Positions 28,606 through 37,688 of a stretch of DNA of 64,000 nucleotides are shown here, one piece after another. A model generated the notes under the pieces. The model made no database searches. It was not told where the DNA came from and saw only the letters and a list, made by a program, of their open reading frames with translations. The translations under genes and the position numbers were made by a program. The stretch is from Methylonatrum kenyense (GTDB lineage: Bacteria; Pseudomonadota; Gammaproteobacteria; Nitrococcales; Aquisalimonadaceae): the NCBI RefSeq assembly GCF_023195885.1, contig NZ_JALPKO010000004.1, positions 124,001 to 188,000 on the forward strand, read 5' to 3'. Position 1 is the first letter of the stretch. Each line of letters starts with the position of its first letter.

Positions 28606-29727
28606 ATGACACTCCTGCGTAATCTTGCCGGTAGCCTGGCGTGTTGCCTTGCGGTGTTTCTGCTTGCCGGAGGCGTCGCTGCGGAAACCCAGGGATCGGA
28701 GTACGAAGTCGAGACGCTGGCCGATGGCCTGGAGCATCCCTGGGCGCTGGCCTTCCTGCCTGATGGCCGCATGCTTGTTACCGAGAGAGCCGGCCGGCTG
28801 CGCCTGGTGGACGAGGACGGACTGCATCCGGATCCGATCGCCGGCCTGCCGGATGTGCATGTGCACTCCCAGGCGGGCCTGTTCCACGTCCTGCCCGACC
28901 GCGAGGCGGCGAATGTCCTGTACCTGACGCTGGTGGAAGGCGACCGTCGCGAGAATACGCTGACGCTGGTCCGTGGCCGCCTGGAGGAGCATGCGCTGGA
29001 AGATCTCGAGGTGCTGTTCAGGGCCGCCCCGTGGCGCGATACCAGCGTGCATTACGGCGGACGGATGCTCTGGCTCGACGATGGCAGTCTGCTCCTGACC
29101 ACTGGGGACGGCTTTGATTACCGTTACCGGGCGCAGCAGCCGGAGGATCATTTCGGCAGCGTGCTGCGCATGGACGCTGACGGCAAGGCAATGCTGGACA
29201 ATCCCTTTGCCGCGCTGGAGGACGCGCGGCAGCCGGAAACCTGGACCATCGGCCATCGCAACGTGCAGGGCGTGGCGCTGGATCCGGACACGGGTGAGAT
29301 CTGGGTCAGCGAGCACGGGCCGCGGGGCGGCGACCGCCTGCATCGCCTGCAGGCCGGTGCCAACTACGGCTGGCCGATCACCGCCCATGCGCGCGACTAC
29401 AGCGGGGCGCAGATCACGCCGTACCGGAGTTACCCGGGCATGCAGGATCCGCTGTACGTCTGGGACAGTGCCATCGCGCCGGGCGGGCTGGCCGTGTATC
29501 GCGGAGAGACGTTCCCCCAGTGGAACGGTGATCTGCTGGTGCCGGGGCTGGTGAGTCGTGCCGTACACCGCCTGCGTGTGGATGGTGATCGTGTTTCCGA
29601 GGAGGAACGGCTGTTTACCTCGCTCGACCGACGCATCCGTGCGATCGAGGTGGGGCCGGATGGCGTCCTGTATTTATTGACCGATCACTCCAACGGCGAG
29701 CTGCTGCGCATTGTCCCGTCTTCCTGA
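28606..29727 (+). CDS. PQQ-dependent aldose sugar dehydrogenase (Asd/YliI type)
   Basis: A 373-residue periplasmic beta-propeller enzyme: signal peptide (cleavage near GGVAA-ET), then GLEHPWALAFLPDGRMLVTERAGRL, the conserved blade 1 of soluble PQQ sugar dehydrogenases. Other marks are HSQAGLFHV, GGRMLW, IGHRNVQGVALDP and WVSEHGPRGGDRL, which carry PQQ- and calcium-binding residues. In YliI-type enzymes aldoses are oxidised to lactones. Like the alcohol dehydrogenase at 49338 it needs PQQ, and no PQQ synthesis gene is in this window. Its last 43 bp overlap the convergent AsmA gene. Confidence 0.9.
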   Translation: MTLLRNLAGSLACCLAVFLLAGGVAAETQGSEYEVETLADGLEHPWALAFLPDGRMLVTERAGRLRLVDEDGLHPDPIAGLPDVHVHSQAGLFHVLPDREAANVLYLTLVEGDRRENTLTLVRGRLEEHALEDLEVLFRAAPWRDTSVHYGGRMLWLDDGSLLLTTGDGFDYRYRAQQPEDHFGSVLRMDADGKAMLDNPFAALEDARQPETWTIGHRNVQGVALDPDTGEIWVSEHGPRGGDRLHRLQAGANYGWPITAHARDYSGAQITPYRSYPGMQDPLYVWDSAIAPGGLAVYRGETFPQWNGDLLVPGLVSRAVHRLRVDGDRVSEEERLFTSLDRRIRAIEVGPDGVLYLLTDHSNGELLRIVPSS

Positions 29728-31682
29728 TCGGCGTCGTCTTCGTCCTCTTCCGTCGCTTCCTCGCTTTCGTCATCGCCCGTGCCCGGCAAGCTGACATCCG
29801 TCTCCAGCTCGGCGAGCGGGCCATGCAGACGAACCGGCACATCGATATCCCGGAGCAGGGAGAGCAAACGCTCGCTGTCGGTTTCGAAGGTCTCGACCAT
29901 GCGCAGTAACAGGCGGTAATCGAGTTCCAGCGTGTCCAGCGCGAGCACGCCCTCACCCTGGGCTTCGAAATGGCGCGAGCGTGCGCTCGCCGAGGGGTTT
30001 TCCAGGCGTCCGTCGCGAATTCGCAGCTCGCCCTCGAGTTGGCTGATCTCCGTGGTCGCGTCGTCGCCAAATGTGTCCCGGCTGGCGCCGCCCAACGAGC
30101 TCGGCACGCTGTCCTCGACCTGTCGTTTCAGGCTGAAGCCCCGGATCTCGGCTGCGGACAGAAATACAGTTCCTTCTGCATCAAGGCTGTCGCGGATTGC
30201 AGGCCATTCCTGGCCGTGGAAGCGGCCGCTAAGATCCAGATCCAGGTCTCCGCTGAGGAAGTCGCCCTCAAACAGGGTGGACAGCGGTATCGCCGGATCG
30301 ATGCCGAACGTGCTGAGTCGTACGTCGTAGGCGCGCGGGTCAGACTCAAGGTCGATGGTCACCGCGCCGTCGAGCTCGCCGTCCCAGGCTGCAGCGGTCA
30401 CCGGGCTCAGTGACAGGTTTCGCCGGTCACCCTGCAAATCAGTGCGGAACCGTTCGAAGGCCAGGTCCAGCGTCTCCAGTCGATCCCACTGCAGATAGCC
30501 GCTGATCTCGTGCCGTGATGCCAGCGTGGCAAGCAGCTCGATCACTGCGCGAACCATCTCGGGATCCGGCTCGGGCGGTGTGTAACGGTCCAGATCGAGT
30601 TCGCCGAAATCCAGCTGCAGGCGCAGTTCGGCGGGCTCATTGTTCCAGTCCAGGTTGCCGCTGATACCAGTCTGATCCAGGGCTCCTTCCAGCTCTGCGA
30701 TACTGATTCGCCGGTCGTCCAGCCGCAGCCGACCGGCCAGCGCCAGCTCACGAAAGGCCGCGTCGTCCTCCATTTCGAGTTTCGCGTTGCTGATCCTTTC
30801 GACGCTTCGACGCAGATCCGAGGCAGCCAACTCGAAGTCGCCAACGGCGTAGGGTCGGCCATCCCTCAGAACCAGGGTCCCGGACAGGTCGAGACGGTTG
30901 CCATCATCGGCCAGGTGCGCATCGCGCAGCTGCAGCCCGGGTCGTTCCAGATCGACCAGCAGTCGGCCTTCTCCGGTGATGCCAATCGGCTGGTCTGATA
31001 TCCGGCCATCCATTGAAAAGCTCTCGATGCCCAGGCCCAGGCCCCAACCGCCCTCGCGCAACCGCAGGCGGCTCTCCATGGCGCCTGACAGATCCAGGCC
31101 GTTGGCACCTTGCACTTGCCAGTCGCTGCGCAGATGTCCCCTGGCGCCGGCTTCCAGATCGTCCAGTTCCAGGTCTGTCAGCAGCAATTGGTAGTGGGCT
31201 TCCGTGTCCGCCTCATGGTAGCGGATGCGGAGCCTGTCCGCGGTGATCTGGCGGGCGCGGTGCAGGGACAGCGTGACCGGAGGGCCTTCGTCGCCTTGTG
31301 GCTGGATTTGCAGTGATTCCCAGTTGCCGGTTGCGTCAGTGTCGCGGGCCAGGTTCACGCTGCCGTCATCGATATGGAGCTGGTCCACCACCAGTTGCCC
31401 ACGTAGCAGGGCAGGCAGCGACAATGTGACGCGCACACCCTCCAGCGTTGCAAGGGATCCGTCGGGAAATTCCTCCGGGTTGGCAAGTTCCGCGGCGGCG
31501 AAGCGGAAGCCCGGGCGCGGAAACAGCAACAGGCTTGCGTCGCCATCGAATTCGACGGCGAGGCCAAGCATTTCTTCTGCCTGGCGTTCGATCTGGGCAC
31601 GGGGCTCGACCCGGTCCAGCACCAGCGCCAGCCCGAGGTACAGCGTCAGGAGAATTCCGGCAGTGATCAGCAGCCAGCGCAT
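29685..31682 (-). CDS. AsmA-family protein
   Basis: A 665-residue protein with one N-terminal helix (residues 3-23), then the AsmA N-domain (QIERQAEEMLGLAVEFDGDA ... LLFPRPGFRFAAAELANP) and a long beta-rich body of repeated DGxL/LxLxxGRL units. The conserved AsmA_2 C-terminal region includes GDLDLDLSGRFHG near residue 490. A final acidic tail (DDESEEATEEDEDDADQ) is unusual. AsmA-like proteins are inner-membrane anchored and thought to help carry phospholipid or modulate outer-membrane assembly. The stop lies inside the convergent sugar dehydrogenase gene. Confidence 0.88.
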   Translation of the reverse strand: MRWLLITAGILLTLYLGLALVLDRVEPRAQIERQAEEMLGLAVEFDGDASLLLFPRPGFRFAAAELANPEEFPDGSLATLEGVRVTLSLPALLRGQLVVDQLHIDDGSVNLARDTDATGNWESLQIQPQGDEGPPVTLSLHRARQITADRLRIRYHEADTEAHYQLLLTDLELDDLEAGARGHLRSDWQVQGANGLDLSGAMESRLRLREGGWGLGLGIESFSMDGRISDQPIGITGEGRLLVDLERPGLQLRDAHLADDGNRLDLSGTLVLRDGRPYAVGDFELAASDLRRSVERISNAKLEMEDDAAFRELALAGRLRLDDRRISIAELEGALDQTGISGNLDWNNEPAELRLQLDFGELDLDRYTPPEPDPEMVRAVIELLATLASRHEISGYLQWDRLETLDLAFERFRTDLQGDRRNLSLSPVTAAAWDGELDGAVTIDLESDPRAYDVRLSTFGIDPAIPLSTLFEGDFLSGDLDLDLSGRFHGQEWPAIRDSLDAEGTVFLSAAEIRGFSLKRQVEDSVPSSLGGASRDTFGDDATTEISQLEGELRIRDGRLENPSASARSRHFEAQGEGVLALDTLELDYRLLLRMVETFETDSERLLSLLRDIDVPVRLHGPLAELETDVSLPGTGDDESEEATEEDEDDADQEDGTMRSSSPLE

Positions 31683-31766
31683 GGCGAATCCGTCGCTTGG
31701 TCAACAGAGCGCGGCAGCATGACCTGATTGGCGGCACGGAGACAAGTTGGCCAGGACTTTGGAATC

Positions 31767-31818
31767 GCGGCGGGTGGACCGGACCGGGGCCATCCGCCGA
31801 TGTCCGGTCCACCGCCGC
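31767..31818. terminator. Large imperfect hairpin downstream of rhlE
   Basis: Arms at 31767-31784 and 31802-31818 match over 17 bp with one extra G (GCGGCGGGTGGACCGGAC against the complement of GTCCGGTCCACCGCCGC). It sits just past the rhlE stop on the minus strand. There is no U-run, so it may be a Rho-assisted or mRNA-stabilising structure. Confidence 0.5.
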
Positions 31819-31867
31819 GTCATCTTGTGTCCGATGGGGCCTGCGGACAGGCGCCATCGGTCACGCC

Positions 31868-33166
<1,299 letters not shown>

Positions 33167-33590
33167 TGTTCTAAAAAGTCTCCTGGGCGTCTTCCGTTCC
33201 GGTCATCAGGCTACGGTCGGATCCGATCCAGACAGATTGAGATGTACCGCTCGTCGGCGAGGTCCAGGGAAAGCGTAGGCTTCAACACGTCGGGGACGGG
33301 CAGGGAAAGCACGATTGGGCGCCGCTGCTGGGGCGGGCCATTCTGGTCGTGTTCCGTTCGAAGACACTTCCGGCGGGAAAACACCCGGGGGTAGCGGCAT
33401 GGATCGGTACATGCCGCCGGCGCACTATACCAGAGCAGCGTTCGAGCGCCAGCTTTTTCGCGCACTCCCGCTCCGGTGAAGGCTGCGGCGACGTCCGATG
33501 CATCGTGGCTCCGAAGCAGACGGCTGCAAACGCAAAGGAGCCGCCAACCAACGGCCGGCGGCTCAATCTGACCAGAGGGGTTGGTCGGTC
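33167..33590. other. 424-bp intergenic region upstream of rhlE
   Basis: Contains the presumed rhlE promoter/leader on the minus strand. A hairpin with 8-bp arms (GCGGCATG at 33394-33401, CATGCCGC at 33410-33417) may be a leader structure. The terminator of the acidic-protein gene lies near 33538-33564. No convincing ORF or -10/-35 pair was seen. Confidence 0.5.
33534..33564 (-). terminator. Terminator of the small acidic-protein gene
   Basis: Arms GAGCCGCC (33538-33545) and GGCGGCTC (33557-33564) flank an 11-nt loop. On the minus strand the stem is followed by CTTTGCGTTTG, a weak U-tract. It lies 26 bp past the stop of the small gene. Confidence 0.6.
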
Positions 33591-33788
33591 TTACCAACCG
33601 TACTCATCCTCCTCGTCCCATTCGTCCAGGTCGTCCTCTTCATCACCATCCTTTTCGACCACGTAATCGTCAACGGCATTCGATGAAGCTTCACCATCTG
33701 CCGCGATGGCCGGCGCCATTCCGCCGAGAGTCAGCCCCAGGGCGAGGAGCAACGTCATCAGCAAGCTCTTCAGATTGGAGAACCACAT
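33591..33788 (-). CDS. Small secreted, highly acidic protein
   Basis: A 65-residue protein whose ATG at 33788 follows AGGAGG with a 5-nt spacer, a near-ideal ribosome site. Residues 1-29 form a Sec signal peptide (hydrophobic LLMTLLLALGLTLGG, cleavage near APAIA). The mature part is about 35 residues, of which 18 are Asp or Glu and only one is Lys, ending DEEDEYGW. I know no family. An exported polyanion of this kind could bind cations or a basic partner; that is inference. It has its own terminator and is probably monocistronic. Confidence 0.75.
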   Translation of the reverse strand: MWFSNLKSLLMTLLLALGLTLGGMAPAIAADGEASSNAVDDYVVEKDGDEEDDLDEWDEEDEYGW

Positions 33789-33925
33789 ACCAGCCTCCTG
33801 CGTTTGCTTCCGACGCCCAGAGTGCTGCATCGCCCATGCCAGAGAGAGAAGACAATAAAAACAGTAACATAGATAATTTCATGGCGCAGAAATGTGTGTC
33901 AATACGACGCATGAGTCAGGAAGAC

Positions 33926-34651
33926 TCACAGAATGCCCGGCAACGCGCGGGTTATCGCGATCAGGGCCGCTGCGGTCGACAGGGACAGGATCGCAGGTCT
34001 CAGCCAGCGACGGTCAAGCCAGCCCGCGAATCGCCCTGAGAGGATGAAGCCCAGGCCGATGGCAGGCAGCAGGGCAATGCCCATCATCAGTTCGCCGGCA
34101 CCGAACCGGCCGGCCCAATAAAGGCTGGCAAGTGCCAGCACGCCACCGGGAAAAAAGATCGCGGACAGCGTGCCACGCAGTCGTGGTCCGCGGAGATGCT
34201 GGAAGATCAACGCCAGGGGAGGACCACCGATTGCGGTGGTTGTCGCCATGAAGCCGGATAGCCCACCACCGGTCAGGATCACGCCTGGCGTCGGTCTCGG
34301 GGTCAGGCCGACCAGGCTGATGGCTACCGCCAGCAGTACCAGGCCACCGAACAGCAGGGCCAGGCCATCGGTGGACAGGACGCCGATGACGAGGCCACCC
34401 AGGAGTGTCCCGAACAGCGTTCCGGGCAGGGCCCAGGCGACATCGCTGCCGTGGACGTGCCGCCAGTCCCGCAGCACGATCAGCGCCGGCAGGACCATGC
34501 CGACAATGATTACCGGCGCCGGTACCAGTGCCGGGTTGATCAGATAGAGCAGCGGGGCGCCCAGCAAACCCACGCCGAAGCCGATGGCGCCCTGGATCAC
34601 GGCGCAGACCAGCAGGACCATGCTGGCCAGAAGCCAGTCCAGTGCCGACAT
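33926..34651 (-). CDS. TauE/SafE (TSUP) family membrane exporter
   Basis: A 241-residue protein with about seven to eight helices and the duplicated TSUP layout: GAIGFGVGLLGAPLLYLINPALVPAPVI in the first half and GGGLSGFMATTTAIGGPPLALIFQ in the second. TSUP proteins move organosulfur anions such as sulfite, sulfoacetate or taurine derivatives across the inner membrane. The start follows the rluE stop by one base, so the two are probably cotranscribed. Substrate unknown. Confidence 0.88.
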   Translation of the reverse strand: MSALDWLLASMVLLVCAVIQGAIGFGVGLLGAPLLYLINPALVPAPVIIVGMVLPALIVLRDWRHVHGSDVAWALPGTLFGTLLGGLVIGVLSTDGLALLFGGLVLLAVAISLVGLTPRPTPGVILTGGGLSGFMATTTAIGGPPLALIFQHLRGPRLRGTLSAIFFPGGVLALASLYWAGRFGAGELMMGIALLPAIGLGFILSGRFAGWLDRRWLRPAILSLSTAAALIAITRALPGIL

Positions 34652-34652
34652 G

Positions 34653-35186
34653 TCAGACCTCGCGCCAGGCGCCGGGCTGCAGGCCGTCCAGTGTCCAGGA
34701 GCCGATCCGATAGCGGATCAGTCGCAGGGTCGGATGACCAACCGCTGCGGTCATGCGCCGGACCTGTCGGTTGCGTCCCTCATTGATGATGAGCCGCAGC
34801 CACTGGGTCGGAATGCTTGCCCGGTAACGAATGGGCGGCTCGCGGTCGGGGACGTCCGGTGGATCCATCAGGGCGGCACGTGCCGGGCGGGTCAGGCCAT
34901 CCTTCAGCGAAACACCGTGCCGCAGGGTATCCAGTGCCTGCTGATCGGGAATGTTCTCCACCTGGACCCAGTACTCCTTGTCCATCGCCTTGCCCGGATG
35001 GGTGATCCGCGCGTTCAACTTGCCATCGTTGGTCAGGACCAGCAGACCCTCGCTGTCGCGGTCAAGCCGGCCCGCCGGATAGACATTCCTGATCGGTACA
35101 TGGTCCGCCAGGGTTGCCCGCCCGAGTTCGTCGGTGAACTGGCACAGCACACCGAAAGGCTTGTGGAGTAGCACAATTTTCCGCAT
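34653..35186 (-). CDS. rluE: 23S rRNA pseudouridine synthase RluE
   Basis: A 177-residue enzyme of the RsuA/RluB/E/F group without the S4 domain, as expected for RluE. The catalytic aspartate is in [18 protein letters not shown]. The conserved end motif is [25 protein letters not shown]. RluE makes pseudouridine 2457 in E. coli 23S rRNA. I prefer the ATG at 35186 ([14 protein letters not shown], the family N-terminus) over the GTG at 35219. Confidence 0.92.
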   Translation of the reverse strand: MRKIVLLHKPFGVLCQFTDELGRATLADHVPIRNVYPAGRLDRDSEGLLVLTNDGKLNARITHPGKAMDKEYWVQVENIPDQQALDTLRHGVSLKDGLTRPARAALMDPPDVPDREPPIRYRASIPTQWLRLIINEGRNRQVRRMTAAVGHPTLRLIRYRIGSWTLDGLQPGAWREV

Positions 35187-35284
35187 TCGTCCGGTATGGG
35201 GATTGTCGGCATGACCCACCGATTAGAGTCAGCTTCGTTCAGCTCATGGATACGCTGGAGGTCAAAGCCTGGCCAGGATTGCGA

Positions 35285-36646
35285 TTACCTCGGACGGAGT
35301 CTGTAGCGGTCCAGCATTCGATACAAGGTGAGGCGCGAGATGCCAAGGAGCCGTGCGGTCCGCGAGACATTGTTCTGCGTGTAACTCAGGGTAAGGCGAA
35401 TCGCGTCTCGCTCCGCTTTTTCGCGCACTTGTTGAAGCGTTGGCATCTCGTCATAACCGTCATCGTCCAGGCCAAGGTCTATCGGCTGCAGTACGCGGTT
35501 CTCCGACATTACGATGGCCCGTCGGATTCGGTTTAGCAGTTCGCGGACATTACCCGGCCAGTCATGCGAGAGCATGGCTTCCTCGGCACGCGCGCTGAAT
35601 CCCCGGAGGGGACGATCGGCATCACAGCGAAATCGCCGAAAGAAATAATGCGCCAGCAACAGGATATCCGTATTCCGTTCCCGCAGCGCAGGAAGAGTGA
35701 GTTCCAGCACATTCAGGCGATAGAAGAGATCCTCCCTGAAGCGCCCCGCCTCGACTGCCGCGGTCAGATCGACATGTGTGGCAGCGATGATACGTGTGTC
35801 CACGCGTATTGATCGGGTGGAGCCAAGTCGTTGCACAGAGGACGTTTCGAGAAACCGTAGCAGATTGACCTGCTGATCCAGAGGAAGATCGCCGATCTCG
35901 TCGAGAAACAGAGTCCCTCCGTCGGCTGCCTCGATACGGCCGATGTTCCTGCGGTCGGCACCTGTAAAGGCGCCACGCTCGTGGCCAAACAGTTCAGACT
36001 GTACAAGTCCGGAGGGTAATGCCCCGCAGTTGACGACCACGAGTGGCTCGCGCGCGCGATCAGATTCTGCATGTATCGCCTGCGCGGCCAACTCCTTGCC
36101 AGTGCCGCTTTCCCCGCGAACGAGCACCGGGGCTCCGTTATTGGCTGCTTTGTGGATCTGCTTGTTGAGCTCCCGCATGCGGCGGCTACGGCCAACCAGC
36201 GTGAGCGTCTTGGGTTCCCTTCTGCTCTCGCCGCGTCGTAGTTTGATCATTCCGTCGGCCCGCCCGAGAGCGACGGCGAGTCGATCAGCATCGACGGGGA
36301 GGGTATGGAAGTCGTAGAACGACTTGCTGATCAACCGGCGGACCTGTGGATCATCGAGCTCCTCCGGCAAGACGAGGGCAATCCACTCGATTTCATCCGT
36401 CAGAAACGCGCCGCGGTCGAGAGCATCCAGGATTGAGGGATCGCTGCGAAAGGGTTCGACCAGGCCCACCGAGACATCGGAGTTGTTGAGCTTTTCCCTG
36501 AGTACGGACTCGGTTGTTGCACTCTGGATGGTCCAGCCGTTCGACAGTATCGATTGCAATCGAGCGGCCGCGCGCTCATCGCCGCCAACGTACAGTGCGG
36601 TTCTCGTTGCGACAGATGAATCGTGGCCGGCGGAATCTGGCGACAT
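35285..36646 (-). CDS. Sigma-54-interacting transcriptional activator with degenerate receiver (VpsR-like)
   Basis: Start at 36646, where GAGAGG lies 5 nt upstream; ATG 36676 and GTG 36742 are alternatives. The 453-residue protein has an N-terminal receiver-like fold (16-130) in which the usual acidic cluster is replaced by VGGDE and the phospho-acceptor position by Glu (GLVEPF), so phosphorylation is unlikely. YDFHTLPVDADRL is as in VpsR-type regulators. The AAA+ domain has Walker A GESGTGKE (178-185) and the sigma-54 loop GAFTGA (225-230). A Fis-type helix-turn-helix closes the protein (NVSRTARLLGISRLTLYRML). It lies downstream of the pilus operon on the same strand and is a natural candidate to drive its sigma-54-like promoter. 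Confidence 0.9.
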   Translation of the reverse strand: MSPDSAGHDSSVATRTALYVGGDERAAARLQSILSNGWTIQSATTESVLREKLNNSDVSVGLVEPFRSDPSILDALDRGAFLTDEIEWIALVLPEELDDPQVRRLISKSFYDFHTLPVDADRLAVALGRADGMIKLRRGESRREPKTLTLVGRSRRMRELNKQIHKAANNGAPVLVRGESGTGKELAAQAIHAESDRAREPLVVVNCGALPSGLVQSELFGHERGAFTGADRRNIGRIEAADGGTLFLDEIGDLPLDQQVNLLRFLETSSVQRLGSTRSIRVDTRIIAATHVDLTAAVEAGRFREDLFYRLNVLELTLPALRERNTDILLLAHYFFRRFRCDADRPLRGFSARAEEAMLSHDWPGNVRELLNRIRRAIVMSENRVLQPIDLGLDDDGYDEMPTLQQVREKAERDAIRLTLSYTQNNVSRTARLLGISRLTLYRMLDRYRLRPR

Positions 36647-36764
36647 ACTGCCTCTCTTGTCGCTTTTTGGCGACATTTGATTGTTCTCTAGCCTCAGGAT
36701 TTCTCTCGCCGATTTCAAGCGCCTGACGAACAGCGAGTCCACGGGGCAGCGTTGCCGAGCACTG

Positions 36765-37688
36765 TCAGTACAGAGCGCGGACGCTGACTTCTACGGTGTC
36801 TCGGTATTGACCGGCGAAGACATTGCCGACCTGACCGATCTCGAAAACCAGCGGAGTAGATGTGCCGCGAATGCTGCTGGGTCGGGGCATTTGTTTCTGA
36901 CCCGGCGCGGCCAGGTCAAACCGCTGTCGGCCGAGCTGCACTGTGTAGGGAATCGAGGGAAGCTGTGGATCGTCCTCATGTACCAGGCGACCGTTGTTCT
37001 CTGATCGCATCGAAACCTGATACTCACTGTTTGATCGCACCTGGACCACAACATCCCGCCGAAGCCCCGATTGCAGGGTGCCGAAGTCGATCTGGTTTAC
37101 GCTGCCCCGCTCGCCGAATGGCCCGGAGCTGCCGGCAATATTGATCTGTGCCCGGGCGGGGACGAATGTTGCAATACGCAGCGGCAATTCCTCGCTGAGA
37201 AAGCGGTTTGATTCGGCATCACGCAGCTGGAAGCGCACGGTGTCCTGGTAGTTGCCCGGGCGTGGGTAGGCACCAGCGGCTACAAGCACCTCAAGTTCGA
37301 CCTCGGTGCTGTCCGCTGCAGGCACGTCGAATGCGATGCCGCGGCCGCTGCCGCGCATGCCGTCGCTAGTGCCGGCCATGACGATTTCGGCTTGTGTGCC
37401 GAGGTTGTCCAGGCGCGCGACTCGACTCCGGTCACCTCCAGTGATCAATTCCAGTACCACGGGACAGGTCTGGTCGGAATTGTTGCTGATCGTGATACGC
37501 GTAGTACCGAGGGCGCGTTCCAGATCGAAGGGGTCGTATTCCAGTTCGACGTCTTCGGGTTCCTCGGCGGTCAGCGCGATGTCACAAGGGGTTGCGGCAG
37601 CGGCTGAACCGGAATGGGCCAGGTACGCCAGGGCCACGCCGGTCAGAAAAAAGACTTTCCCATCAAGGCATTTGCAATGTGCCGACAT
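36765..37688 (-). CDS. Two-domain pilus tip subunit, spore-coat-U-like (CsuE type)
   Basis: A 307-residue exported protein with a signal peptide (VFFLTGVALAYLAHSGSAAA) and two domains. The first (about 35-165) begins with a cysteine (PCDIAL) and a second cysteine lies in DQTCPVV; the domain end includes YPRPGNYQDTVRFQLRD. The second (about 170-307) ends in VFAGQYRDTVEVSVRALY, the donor-strand-type pattern also seen at the end of the major pilin (AGEYSDTITVSVNAN). Two-domain tip adhesins terminate archaic chaperone-usher operons. Its start overlaps the usher 3' end by 26 bp. Adhesive target unknown. Confidence 0.78.
   Translation of the reverse strand: MSAHCKCLDGKVFFLTGVALAYLAHSGSAAAATPCDIALTAEEPEDVELEYDPFDLERALGTTRITISNNSDQTCPVVLELITGGDRSRVARLDNLGTQAEIVMAGTSDGMRGSGRGIAFDVPAADSTEVELEVLVAAGAYPRPGNYQDTVRFQLRDAESNRFLSEELPLRIATFVPARAQINIAGSSGPFGERGSVNQIDFGTLQSGLRRDVVVQVRSNSEYQVSMRSENNGRLVHEDDPQLPSIPYTVQLGRQRFDLAAPGQKQMPRPSSIRGTSTPLVFEIGQVGNVFAGQYRDTVEVSVRALY

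Noticed and set aside
31767-31818. Inverted repeat as an insertion-sequence end
   Set aside because: No transposase or target duplication; more likely a transcript-end structure of rhlE.
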